This document shows positions 17,941 to 26,775 of a DNA stretch of 64,000 bases, piece after piece. Origin of the DNA: Bradyrhizobium oligotrophicum S58 (GTDB lineage: Bacteria; Pseudomonadota; Alphaproteobacteria; Rhizobiales; Xanthobacteraceae); assembly GCF_000344805.1 (NCBI RefSeq), contig NC_020453.1:3195001-3259000 (forward strand), given 5' to 3'. The position numbers and the translations under genes are program-made. The notes under the pieces were generated by a model. That model searched no databases and was not told the DNA's origin. It was given only the letters and a program-made list of their open reading frames with translations. Numbering within the stretch: the stretch's first letter is position 1; every line of letters begins with the position of its first letter.

Positions 17941-18995
17941 AGGCCGCGCTCATCGGGGCCGGGCAGATCGCCCGCCAGCACCTGGCCTGCCTCAACACCC
18001 TGCCGGGAGTTCAACTCGCCGCCATCTGCGATCTGTCGCCGGCGACCGCGGAAGCTGCGGCCGAGCGCTATGCGATCCCGTCCTGGTACACCGATCACCG
18101 GGCGATGCTCGACGCGGTACGTCCTGACGTCGTGCATGTGACGACGCCGCCGACCTCGCATTTCCGCCTGGCGCTTGATGCGCTCGAGGCCGGTGCGCAT
18201 GTGATCGTGGAGAAGCCGGCGACCTCGACCTTCGAGGAGCTGCAGATCCTGACCCTGCGCGCCAAGCAGACCGGTCGCCATGTCGTCGAGGACTACAACT
18301 ACGTCTTCAACCGCGCGCCGCAGGAGATCCTGCGTCGCATCGAGACCGGCGAGTTCGGCGCGGTCACCCATGTCGACGTGCTGATCTGCCTCGACATCCT
18401 CGGCCCCGACGGCTTTGCCGATCCCAACTCGCCGCATCCGGCGCTCAACCTGGCCGGCGGCGCGATCGCCGATTTCCTGCCGCATCTCGCCTCGCTGTCG
18501 CATGCGTTCCTCGGTCCGCATCGCAATGCGCAGACGGTCTGGAGCAAGCGCAAACCGTCGCCGCTGCCGTTCGACGAGTTTCGCTGCGTGGTCGAGGCCG
18601 AGCGCAGCACGGCGACGCTCGGCTTCAGCGCGAGCGCGCAGCCGGATGCCTTCTGGCTGCGGGTCTATGGCGAGCGGATGCAGGCCACCGCCAATCTGTT
18701 CGAGACGCGGCTGACCTTCGACGGACCGCGCAACGTGCCGAAGCCGCTGCGCCCGTTCTTCAGCGGCCTGGAGGAGGGCGGCGACATCCGGCGTGCGGCG
18801 CTGTCGACCTTGCTGCGCAAGTTCAAGGGCCCGGGCGCCTATGAGGGGCTATGGGAATGCCTGGCGCGCACCTATCAGGCGCTGGCCGCGGGCGTAGCGT
18901 TGCCGATCACGAGTGAAGACGTGCTCGAGGTGAACCGCATGGTGGAGGCGATGAAGCCGAGGGAGCAGGTGAAGATGAAGGAGCCGGCGATATGA
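17937..18995 (+). CDS. Gfo/Idh/MocA family oxidoreductase
   Basis: A 352-residue NAD(P)-dependent sugar dehydrogenase/reductase. It has a Rossmann motif LIGAGQIARQH (residues 5-15) and the family's EKPATST motif (about residues 84-90) with the catalytic-site lysine. A tyrosine/histidine segment and GGAIADFLPHLASLSHAFLG (about 181-200) follow in the alpha/beta substrate domain. The ATG at 17937 overlaps the glycosyltransferase stop, and its own stop overlaps the next gene. By family it may oxidise or reduce a nucleotide sugar at C3 or C4; the substrate is unknown. Confidence 0.9.
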   Translation: MKAALIGAGQIARQHLACLNTLPGVQLAAICDLSPATAEAAAERYAIPSWYTDHRAMLDAVRPDVVHVTTPPTSHFRLALDALEAGAHVIVEKPATSTFEELQILTLRAKQTGRHVVEDYNYVFNRAPQEILRRIETGEFGAVTHVDVLICLDILGPDGFADPNSPHPALNLAGGAIADFLPHLASLSHAFLGPHRNAQTVWSKRKPSPLPFDEFRCVVEAERSTATLGFSASAQPDAFWLRVYGERMQATANLFETRLTFDGPRNVPKPLRPFFSGLEEGGDIRRAALSTLLRKFKGPGAYEGLWECLARTYQALAAGVALPITSEDVLEVNRMVEAMKPREQVKMKEPAI

Positions 18996-20023
18996 AAGCG
19001 CTCGTCACCGGCGCCAATGGCTTTCTCGGCCGGCACGTCGTCAACGCGTTGCTCGCGCGTGGCATCGAAGTTCGCGCCATGGTGCGTCCTGCGACCCGCG
19101 TGGAGCCGCTCGGCTGGCCGTCGTCCGTCGATATCGTCAGGGCCGACCTGCGCACGTCGCGTGATCTTGCTGATGCATTCGAGAATGTCGATGTGCTGAT
19201 CCATCTGGCGGCCGTGGTCTCCGGAGGCGAGGACGCGCAGTTCGCCGGCACGGTCGGTGGCACCGAGCGGCTGCTCGAGGCGATGTCGGGCACGGCGTGT
19301 CGCCGGCTGGTGCTGTGCAGCAGCTTCTCGGTCTACGACTACACGGCGACGCGCGATGTGCTCGATGAGACTTCACCGCTGCAGCAGACGCCTGATGTCT
19401 ACACCCGCGGCGGCTACACCGTCGCCAAATGGTGGCAGGAGCGGGTGACGCGCCGCTACGTCGAGAAGCACGGCTGGGATCTCACCGTGCTCCGCCCTGG
19501 ATTCATCTGGGGACGGGAGCACGGCTATCTCGCGGCGCTGGGACAGCAGATCGGACGACATCACGTCGTCATCGGGCCGTTGACCCGCATCCCGATGACC
19601 CATGTCGAGAACTGCGCCGACGTCTTCGCCTTGGCGGCCGCCGACGCTCGCGCGCGCGGTCAGACGCTGAACATCGTCGATGGTCCGGGCGAGCAGGTCT
19701 GGACCTATTTGTCCGATTACCTCAGCGGAAGTGGTGAGCGCGGCTTGCGGCTGCCTGTTCCTCATTGGCTCGCCAGTGCGATCGTGCGGCTGGCCTTCGC
19801 CACCGTCTTCAGGCGGGCGACGAAGGTGCCGGCGATCCTGACGCCCAAGAAGTTCGATGCGATGCTCAAGCCGCTGCGCTTCGACAATCGAAGGCTGAGA
19901 GAGACGCTCGGCTGGACCCCGCCGCTCGACTACAAGCAATGCCTGGCGCGGACCTATGGCCCGGTGCCGACGCCGGCCGAAGCGCCAGCGTCGTGGTCTC
20001 CCGGAACGCCTGCGTCGATTTGA
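18992..20023 (+). CDS. NAD-dependent epimerase/dehydratase (extended SDR)
   Basis: A 343-residue extended SDR with GANGFLG (residues 7-13), the Ser region LVLCSSFSVYDY and a catalytic YTVAKWWQE (YxxxK). Translation is coupled to the Gfo/Idh/MocA gene through an ATGA overlap at 18992. SDRs of this type reduce, epimerise or dehydrate nucleotide-bound sugars. With the preceding oxidoreductase it forms a two-step sugar-modifying pair next to a GT4 enzyme. The C-terminal about 20 residues are Pro/Ala-rich and poorly defined. Confidence 0.88.
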   Translation: MKALVTGANGFLGRHVVNALLARGIEVRAMVRPATRVEPLGWPSSVDIVRADLRTSRDLADAFENVDVLIHLAAVVSGGEDAQFAGTVGGTERLLEAMSGTACRRLVLCSSFSVYDYTATRDVLDETSPLQQTPDVYTRGGYTVAKWWQERVTRRYVEKHGWDLTVLRPGFIWGREHGYLAALGQQIGRHHVVIGPLTRIPMTHVENCADVFALAAADARARGQTLNIVDGPGEQVWTYLSDYLSGSGERGLRLPVPHWLASAIVRLAFATVFRRATKVPAILTPKKFDAMLKPLRFDNRRLRETLGWTPPLDYKQCLARTYGPVPTPAEAPASWSPGTPASI

Positions 20024-20147
20024 GCTCCGCGATGATCAGGCGACGACGAGGTGAAGCGCTGCTGTCATCGAGATTGGCGAGCTCTGCGTCGCATATGTTC
20101 TGCATCCTTCGTCATTGTGATCAGCACATTGCAAACGGAACGGCCTG

Positions 20148-22088
20148 ATGTGTGGCATCGCCGGGATCATCGGCCGAACGGATGACGCCAACCGCGCAGC
20201 GCTGCAGCGGATGAACGACGCCATGCTGCACCGGGGACCGGATGCCGGAGGCACGTGGGCCTCGGAGCCGGACGAGCGTGGTTGGGGCGCGCTGCTCGCG
20301 CACCGCCGCCTGGCCATCCTCGATCTGTCGCCTGCCGGCGCGCAGCCGATGACGGACCCGGTGACCGGGCACGTCATCGTCTTCAATGGTGAGATCTACA
20401 ACTTCGCCGATCTGCGGCAACGCCTGATCGCCGGGGGGCAGCAGTTCAGCTCCACCGGCGACACCGCGGTGATGTTGCGCGCGCTCGGCCTGCACGGTCC
20501 CGAAGCCGTGGCGTGGCTGCGCGGCATGTTCGCATTCGCCTGCTGGGATCCGCGTGAGCGCCGGCTGCTGCTGGCGCGCGATCCCCTCGGCATCAAGCCG
20601 CTCTATGTTGCCCGCGCGACAAGTCCAGACGCCGGCTGGTCGCTGGCCTTCGCGTCGGAGCTGCGCGCTCTGCTGGCGTCGGGTCTCCTGGGCAAGGCGC
20701 AGCTCGATCCGCAGGGGCTCGCCAGCGGGGTGTGGAACGGCTTTGTCGTCGGCCCCGGCACGGCGGTGAGGGGGGTCGAGCTGCTGTCTCCCGGACATCT
20801 GACCGTGTTTGACGGCGTCGGAAACACGCTCCGCGACGAGGATTTCTGGTCGATCCCAGGACATACGCCCGAACCGAGCATGGATGAGGAGCAACTGGCC
20901 GACGTGCTGGAGGAGGGGCTGCGGCTGCATCTGGCCAGCGACGTGCCGCTGGCTGTCTTCCTGTCGGGCGGTATCGATTCCTCGGTCATGGCCAATCTGG
21001 CGCAGCGCGCGGCGAAGAGCCCGATCCACACCTTCACGCTGGCGTTCGAGGAGCAGGAGCTGAACGAGGGGCCGATCGCGCGGCAGATTGCGACAGCCAT
21101 CGGCACAGAGCATCACGAGGTGGTGCTGACCGAGCAGCACTTCGTCGACAATCTCGACGCCGCGCTCGACAGCCTCGACCAGCCGACCTTCGATGGCCTG
21201 AACTCCTACTACATGTCGCACGCGATCCGCGGCGCCGGCTTCACGGTGGCGCTCTCGGGGACAGGGGGCGACGAGCTGTTTGGCGGCTATACGTCGTTCC
21301 GCGACCTGCCCGTCCTGCAGCGATGGTCGCAACGAACCGCATGGGTACCGGCCGGCTTGAAGGTGGCCGCGGCAGCGCTGGCCTCGCGGATGCTGTCGCC
21401 GTCCGGCAGCGCCGTCGCCTCGCAGACGCGCTGGGCCAAGCTCCCCGACATGGTCCGCCGCAGCGATGATCTAATGGCGCTCTATCAGATGGCGTATGCG
21501 CTGTTCCTTCCCGGCTTCCAGCGCGAGCTGCTGGCGCCAGACCTCGTGGCGACATTGAGCGACGGACTGCCCGCCGCGATGAAGGCGAAGCTGAACCGGG
21601 AGACCCGCGCGCGCACACCGCTTTCAGCGATCAGCGTCATGGAGCAGCGCCTGTTCCTCGGCGAGCGGCTGTTGCGTGACAACGACGTCGCGAGCATGGC
21701 GGCCTCGCTGGAGCAGCGTGTGCCGCTGGTGGATCAGGTGCTGTTCGAAAGCGTCGATCGGCTGCCGGACCAGAAACGCTATGAGCCGTTGCGCAGCAAG
21801 GCGATGCTGAGGCGAATCGGCCTGCGCGGACTGGACCCGGCCTTGTTCGATCGGCCGAAGAGCGGCTTCGTGCTGCCGCTGGATCGCTGGATTCGCCGTG
21901 GTCTGCAGGACGCGATGGATCAGACGTTGCGCGATCCGCAGGCGGTTGCGCCGGTTGGCCTCGACCCTGCAGCCGTGGAGCGGCTCTGGCGCGCCTTCCT
22001 GGACGGCGCACCGGGCCTCTATTGGTCACGCGTGTGGTCGATCTACGTGTTCGTGCGGTGGTGTCACCGCCACCGCGTGTTCCGCTGA
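20148..22088 (+). CDS. asnB: Glutamine-hydrolysing asparagine synthase-type amidotransferase (AsnB)
   Basis: A 646-residue two-domain amidotransferase. The start MCGIAGIIG puts the catalytic Cys2 at the mature N-terminus of the glutaminase domain, with RLAILDLSPAGAQPM and VIVFNGEIYNF following. The ATP-pyrophosphatase domain carries the PP-loop LSGGIDSS (about residues 272-279) and LSGTGGDELFGGY. The family activates a carboxylate with ATP and forms an amide from glutamine-derived ammonia. In EPS loci such homologues may amidate uronic acids or acyl groups instead of making asparagine. Its 3' end overlaps the convergent hydrolase gene by 63 bases. It runs toward an opposing run of genes that may act in the same modification. 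Confidence 0.92.
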   Translation: MCGIAGIIGRTDDANRAALQRMNDAMLHRGPDAGGTWASEPDERGWGALLAHRRLAILDLSPAGAQPMTDPVTGHVIVFNGEIYNFADLRQRLIAGGQQFSSTGDTAVMLRALGLHGPEAVAWLRGMFAFACWDPRERRLLLARDPLGIKPLYVARATSPDAGWSLAFASELRALLASGLLGKAQLDPQGLASGVWNGFVVGPGTAVRGVELLSPGHLTVFDGVGNTLRDEDFWSIPGHTPEPSMDEEQLADVLEEGLRLHLASDVPLAVFLSGGIDSSVMANLAQRAAKSPIHTFTLAFEEQELNEGPIARQIATAIGTEHHEVVLTEQHFVDNLDAALDSLDQPTFDGLNSYYMSHAIRGAGFTVALSGTGGDELFGGYTSFRDLPVLQRWSQRTAWVPAGLKVAAAALASRMLSPSGSAVASQTRWAKLPDMVRRSDDLMALYQMAYALFLPGFQRELLAPDLVATLSDGLPAAMKAKLNRETRARTPLSAISVMEQRLFLGERLLRDNDVASMAASLEQRVPLVDQVLFESVDRLPDQKRYEPLRSKAMLRRIGLRGLDPALFDRPKSGFVLPLDRWIRRGLQDAMDQTLRDPQAVAPVGLDPAAVERLWRAFLDGAPGLYWSRVWSIYVFVRWCHRHRVFR

Positions 22089-22958
22089 GACGAGAGGGAC
22101 GTGCGGGGTGCCCCCGTCATCATCTCGGTGCTGCTGTGACGATGACGATCGAACCCCTGGCCCCTTGCGCCAGCCGGACGTCGCCCTGACGAACCTTTCA
22201 TGCAACGCGCCGACATTCTCGGCATCGAACAAGGTGTGATGCTTGCCTGGAATGTCGGCGATGTCGATATCGGGACATCGCCGTCGCCATGCTTGATCGT
22301 GTTCTGCTGCAAATCCGGTGCGCAGCAGGATGGTGGGCGCTCCCAATGTGACGGGATTTCGATCGGCCGATCCCATCCAGGGGGCAACGATCCTGATCAG
22401 GAGACGCATGCTGAGCTCCTGCTCGAAGATCGGATCGAGCGCGAACAGCAGCGGCAATCCTGGGGAGCAGCGTCGAGCGATCCAGGGCAGCCGATCGCCT
22501 GGCGCCCTCGCCAGACTGCGCCACAACCTCGAACGCATGAAACGCGCGAGATCGCCCAGGCGGAAGCCACGCAGTTGTTCCAACGCCAGCTCCAGAGCGC
22601 GCCGCTTCCATCCTGGCGAGGGGCGCGACGATTCGATCATCGTTGAATCGATGGCGCACAGACCGGCGATGTCACGGCCCTGCGCCTGAAGCCGAAGGCC
22701 GACCGCGTAGCCAAGGTGCCCGCCGATCGAGACGCCGACGATTCTGATCGGTCCGGCCGGTATCGTTGCTGCGATCTTGACCGCGATGTCGTCGATCAGC
22801 GCGTCCGCCGAGTAGCCTTCCGTGATGTAGCGTCGCCATCCCGGATAGTCGATCACCATGATGTCGATGAGATCATCGGGACCGTTCCGAAATACGTTTA
22901 GGTCGGGTGCGTCACCACCCGCTGCGGGCAGGAATGCTATCGCGGCACGCGGACTCAT
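22026..22958 (-). CDS. Alpha/beta hydrolase, thioesterase-like
   Basis: A 310-residue cytoplasmic alpha/beta hydrolase. The nucleophile elbow is VGVSIGGHLGY (GxSxG, about residues 74-84), and a late GKHHTLFD (about 240) gives the catalytic His. This arrangement resembles the thioesterases associated with NRPS/PKS systems. The last 45 or so residues (from RKGPGVRSSSSQQHRDDD) are low-complexity and lie over the end of asnB on the other strand, as if an earlier stop was lost. The start ATG at 22958 overlaps the stop of the upstream FAD-oxidoreductase gene (ATGA). Confidence 0.8.
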   Translation of the reverse strand: MSPRAAIAFLPAAGGDAPDLNVFRNGPDDLIDIMVIDYPGWRRYITEGYSADALIDDIAVKIAATIPAGPIRIVGVSIGGHLGYAVGLRLQAQGRDIAGLCAIDSTMIESSRPSPGWKRRALELALEQLRGFRLGDLARFMRSRLWRSLARAPGDRLPWIARRCSPGLPLLFALDPIFEQELSMRLLIRIVAPWMGSADRNPVTLGAPTILLRTGFAAEHDQAWRRRCPDIDIADIPGKHHTLFDAENVGALHERFVRATSGWRKGPGVRSSSSQQHRDDDGGTPHVPLVSAEHAVAVTPPHEHVDRPHA

Positions 22959-24160
22959 GCGGCCAGCGATGCTTTCGGTGCGATGCGACCGGACAGGACA
23001 TGCGCGCTATAGTCTGCGCCCACCACGAATCGGAACAGCGGTCCGAAACTCATTGCCGATGCCGGACCGATGAAATGAAGTCCCGGCACCGACGATTCGA
23101 ACGAGGCGTCGAGCCTCGGATAGCGCTTCAGGCGCGTGATTGAGGCGCGCATTTCGTCTTCGATGAAAGAGAGGCGGTCGACGTCGATATCATAGCCGGT
23201 GCCGGCCACGACGTGGTCGACCACGAGCCGTCGTTCGAGGTTGTTCTTTGACGTATCGCGCAATGTCAGCGCCACGCGCCCGTCGGCTTCAAGCGCCTGG
23301 ACGACATTGATGCTGCAATGAATCGGAAACTTGTCTTCGACGCGGCTGCGAAGCCACCATGCGCCCTCTGGCGGGAGATGGTTGCGCGTAAAGCGTGTGC
23401 GCCACGTGTCGGGCAAGCTGTGCATGGCTCCCGGAAAATGCGTCAAGGTCCAGGCCTTGGGGCCGGTCCCCAGACCTGCAATGGGCGAGCGCATTCGTCG
23501 CCACAGGCTGCGCTCGCGCGACACGCGGGTCTGCCAGAAAATTTCGTCTTCGCGCACCAGGAGCTGCGGCCGCGCGCCCGCCTCGAAGAGCAGCGCAGCG
23601 GCCTCGAGCGCGGATTGTCCGGCGCCGACGACGGCGATGTCGCGCCCCTTGAAGGCGGCGAAGCTGCTGACATCGGAGGTATGGACGACCAGCGGAGTGG
23701 GTAACGTCGCGAGGAGATCAGGGACGTATGCAAATCCCGACAGCCCCGTCGCGATCACGACGCGCTCAGCCTCGCAGCGGCTGCCGTCAGCGAGGCTGAG
23801 ACCAAAGCCGCCGGCCTGGCGATCGAGGCGCGCGACGTCGATGTCCTCGACCCAGGGCACGACGTTCTGCTGAAACCACTGGCCGTACGCCGCGAAGTTC
23901 TGCATCGAGCACGGCTCGAACGTCTCGAGCCCGCGCGGCCCGTTGTAGTCGGCAAAGCTGTAGCCGGGCATCGGCGCCGAGATGTTCGTCCCGAAGCAGT
24001 ACGATTTCAGGTATCGGTCGCCGCCGGTCTCGGCGATGCGCGACCAGAACTGCATCGGACGTCCAAAAATGCGGTGGTCGATGGCCTGCCCGGCGAGGTG
24101 TGCGGCGAGCGAAAGACCGTAGGGTCCCGCTCCGATGATTGCGACTGAGACCTTCTTCAC
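22955..24160 (-). CDS. FAD/NAD(P)-dependent oxidoreductase (flavin monooxygenase-like)
   Basis: A 401-residue flavoprotein. The N-terminal FAD motif is IIGAGPYGLSLAAHLA (residues 9-24), and a second nucleotide motif, AVVGAGQSALEAAALLFE, lies at about residues 175-192. This two-dinucleotide layout with a single chain is typical of FMO or N-hydroxylating monooxygenase relatives. Near the N-terminus, QFWSRIAETGGDRYLKSYCF sets the flavin environment. The substrate is unknown. It lies 12 bases after the ATP-grasp gene and overlaps the hydrolase start, so the three form one operon. Confidence 0.85.
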   Translation of the reverse strand: MKKVSVAIIGAGPYGLSLAAHLAGQAIDHRIFGRPMQFWSRIAETGGDRYLKSYCFGTNISAPMPGYSFADYNGPRGLETFEPCSMQNFAAYGQWFQQNVVPWVEDIDVARLDRQAGGFGLSLADGSRCEAERVVIATGLSGFAYVPDLLATLPTPLVVHTSDVSSFAAFKGRDIAVVGAGQSALEAAALLFEAGARPQLLVREDEIFWQTRVSRERSLWRRMRSPIAGLGTGPKAWTLTHFPGAMHSLPDTWRTRFTRNHLPPEGAWWLRSRVEDKFPIHCSINVVQALEADGRVALTLRDTSKNNLERRLVVDHVVAGTGYDIDVDRLSFIEDEMRASITRLKRYPRLDASFESSVPGLHFIGPASAMSFGPLFRFVVGADYSAHVLSGRIAPKASLAA

Positions 24161-24172
24161 GAGCGCTGCCTC

Positions 24173-25477
24173 TCACATACTCTCGTTGAACACACGCCGG
24201 GTCGGCAAGGCCGCTCGCGGTTTCGCGCGCATGAAGCGCGGCAGGGATCTGAGACCGAGGTAGACTTCCGAAAACGCGTGAACGATACCCGGCAGGAGGT
24301 CGTCGCGGTCAGCGGCAAAATCGACGGCATGGCCCGCATGCTGTTTCATCCAGCCGTACCATTTGCGAAATTCCTGGTTCGATATGCGCGCGGTGAGCAC
24401 CTGAGCGACAAGGATTGCCCGCAGAGTGAAGCGATCGCGAAAGACCGCCTGCCTGTCGTCTTGCGTCTGCGCCTTTGCGACTTCCAAGCACAGCGATGCG
24501 CTGTCACCGATCGCATCCAGGCAGGCGAGAAGTGGCAGCGGCATGCCGCGGCTGATGTCCATTCCAACCTGGCTGAACATGCGCGGGTTGAAGTCGATGA
24601 TGGCCCAATGACCGTCGAACCAGACGAATTCGGCTTCGAACAGGCCGAAATAGCCGAGCTCGCGGCAGAGATGGCGAATGAGATCAGGCAGATGCTCGGG
24701 CGAGGGCTGTGACTCGAAGCAGACGCCCACGCCTACGGGCTGTGAGCGCTGAAACACCTTTCTTGCGGCTCGGGTCACGAACAGCTCGGTCGAGCGGTCG
24801 ATGAAGCCGGTGATCGACAGGACGCCCTCGCTTCTCACGCGAACGAACTGCTGCAGGAGAGGCCGCTTGGCGTCGGGCAGCAGTGGAGTGTCGGTGACCC
24901 GTTCCTGCTCGCGATCGAGGAAACTGCGATATTGCCGGATCAGCTCCTCGGGTGAACTGACCACCACGCCTTTGTCGTTGCGAACGCGATGAACGTGGGT
25001 CCGCGGTTTTATCAGGATCGGAAACGGCAGGTTCGGCGCCAGTGCGGCGAGTTCTTCCAGGCTGGTCGGGTCCCAGCTCGGCAGCACCGCCAGCCCCGCG
25101 CTGATCGCCGCATCGGAGAAGAGCTTCTTGTCGAGGATACGCCGGAGGCTCGAAAGCGGCGGATGATATAAGCGGAAATGCGGCTGCAGCATTGCTGCGT
25201 TTTCCGCGTAGATCCACGCGGTCTCGTCCGAGGTGGGGAGCAGGATATGTCCGGGATTGGACCTGCCGATCGCGAGCAGCCGCTCGAGGAATCGCGGGCT
25301 GTCGCTCTCGGGCGGCGCCGAAAAGGTGCGTTTGGCGTAGCGCGACCAGGCTGCCGCGCCGAGGCGCTCGCTCGAGACGACATTGACGTCGAAGCCCCTC
25401 GCGCCGAGGCTGCGGACGGCCGCGATGGTGCCGCCGGCGCCTGCGGTCGCCAGAATGACGGAAAGTCCCTCACTCAT
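24173..25477 (-). CDS. ATP-grasp domain protein (carboxylate-amine ligase-like)
   Basis: A 434-residue protein with an ATP-grasp fold. An N-terminal Rossmann-like part (LATAGAGGTIAAVRSLG; ILLPTSDETAWIYAENA) precedes the ATP-binding part with FPILIKPRTHVHR (about residue 150, conserved Lys). The metal-binding end is EAEFVWFDGHWAIIDFNPRM (about 285-305), with the usual final E/D-x-N-P-R. ATP-grasp enzymes form amide or ester bonds through an acyl phosphate. Its ATG at 25477 overlaps the acyltransferase stop. Next to AsnB, a thioesterase-like hydrolase and a flavoenzyme, it suggests an acyl/aminoacyl decoration pathway. Confidence 0.85.
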   Translation of the reverse strand: MSEGLSVILATAGAGGTIAAVRSLGARGFDVNVVSSERLGAAAWSRYAKRTFSAPPESDSPRFLERLLAIGRSNPGHILLPTSDETAWIYAENAAMLQPHFRLYHPPLSSLRRILDKKLFSDAAISAGLAVLPSWDPTSLEELAALAPNLPFPILIKPRTHVHRVRNDKGVVVSSPEELIRQYRSFLDREQERVTDTPLLPDAKRPLLQQFVRVRSEGVLSITGFIDRSTELFVTRAARKVFQRSQPVGVGVCFESQPSPEHLPDLIRHLCRELGYFGLFEAEFVWFDGHWAIIDFNPRMFSQVGMDISRGMPLPLLACLDAIGDSASLCLEVAKAQTQDDRQAVFRDRFTLRAILVAQVLTARISNQEFRKWYGWMKQHAGHAVDFAADRDDLLPGIVHAFSEVYLGLRSLPRFMRAKPRAALPTRRVFNESM

Positions 25478-26694
25478 GACGGCACCCCGTTGCGGCTTTG
25501 TCGTTCGGTCGACGCTGGCCTGAGCTTGTGTCGGAGTTGCCTGAAATACGGCTCGATGAAGCGTTCGAGCGCCGCGGCATAGATGATCGAGAGCAGCAAC
25601 GTCAGCGGAAAAAGCAGATAGGGTTTGGCGGCGATGGCCGGGAGGTTCTTGTCGATCGCCCTGATGATCACATTGTGGATCAGGTAGATCGCGTAGGAAT
25701 AGGTCCCGAGCGTCATCAGCCAGGAGCGATTGAGGTTTCGGAACAGGGGTGAATTAGAGAAGCGGACTGCGAAATAGAACAGCGGCATCAGGGCCAGGCC
25801 CTGGATGCTGTAACGGGCGGTCTCCCGAAACGTCGGGTCGCGGTAGAGCAGGGAGACCAGCAGCGCGGCTGCCGCGCCCAGCATCAGCGCCCATTGCGCT
25901 AATGACATCGCGCCGGACGTCGATCGCCGTCGCACAGGATTGATGACGAGCGCCAGGAGGCAGCCATAGGCAATCGAGTCGATGCGCGTATCCGAGCCGT
26001 AATAGGTGCGGTCAGGAAAGAAGCCGGGGGCGTGCACCAGATGGATGCGCCAGGCGAGAACGGCGAGACAGACGGCCCCGAGCACCGCGCCGATGGTGCG
26101 AGGGCGTAGCGCCGATCCCAGCAACAGGGTCATCAGCAGCGGATAGACGATGTAGAAATGCTCCTCGACCGCGAGCGACCACAGGATCCCGGTGCCGTCG
26201 GGGACCGTGTTGCCGGGATCGAAGAACAGGCCATAGTAGTTGGCGAAATACAGCAGTTGCGCCGCCAATCCCTTGGCAGTGATCCCGCCGTCGAGCAGGC
26301 CGGCTGAGGTAAGCCCATAGGCGATCGCCAATGTGAGCAGCAGGGGCGGCATCAGCCGGAACACGCGACGGGCGTAAAAGCGCGGGATGTCGAGGGTGCC
26401 GGTGCGCTCGTGCTCGGACAGCATGAGGGTCGAGATCAGAAAGCCGCTCAGGAAGAAGAAGATGGTGACGCCGAGGCCGCCGGGGATCAGCGTCTGCAGC
26501 CCGGAATGACCCAGGACGACGATCAGCACCGACAGCGCGCGAATGCCATCCAGCGACGGAATGACAGCGGATCCGCTGATCTGCGCGTGCGTCGGGAGAG
26601 CCGCCGCGCCGAACGTGGCGTTGTCATCGGAGATCCCGGCCGGCGAAGGTATCGAGGCGGCGCGGAATTGGCTGAACGCGAGAGTCTTGGCCAT
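25474..26694 (-). CDS. Acyltransferase 3 family membrane protein
   Basis: A 406-residue integral membrane O-acyltransferase of the acyltransferase-3 family (ExoZ/OafA-like), with about ten hydrophobic segments. The hallmark N-terminal segment SLDGIRALSVLIVVLGHSGL (about residues 47-66) contains the R...H spacing of the active site. GVTIFFFLSGFLIS follows. Such proteins add acetyl or other acyl groups to EPS or lipopolysaccharide sugars on the membrane. Its stop overlaps the ATP-grasp start. The start at ATG 26694 gives a 45-residue cytoplasmic leader. Confidence 0.9.
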   Translation of the reverse strand: MAKTLAFSQFRAASIPSPAGISDDNATFGAAALPTHAQISGSAVIPSLDGIRALSVLIVVLGHSGLQTLIPGGLGVTIFFFLSGFLISTLMLSEHERTGTLDIPRFYARRVFRLMPPLLLTLAIAYGLTSAGLLDGGITAKGLAAQLLYFANYYGLFFDPGNTVPDGTGILWSLAVEEHFYIVYPLLMTLLLGSALRPRTIGAVLGAVCLAVLAWRIHLVHAPGFFPDRTYYGSDTRIDSIAYGCLLALVINPVRRRSTSGAMSLAQWALMLGAAAALLVSLLYRDPTFRETARYSIQGLALMPLFYFAVRFSNSPLFRNLNRSWLMTLGTYSYAIYLIHNVIIRAIDKNLPAIAAKPYLLFPLTLLLSIIYAAALERFIEPYFRQLRHKLRPASTERQSRNGVPS

Positions 26695-26775
26695 GGTGTC
26701 CAGAAAAATGGGTCGGAGATAAATTTCGGCTTGGCAAATGTTGCTTCGACACCGCCGTCATCGGCCGGGCGAAGA

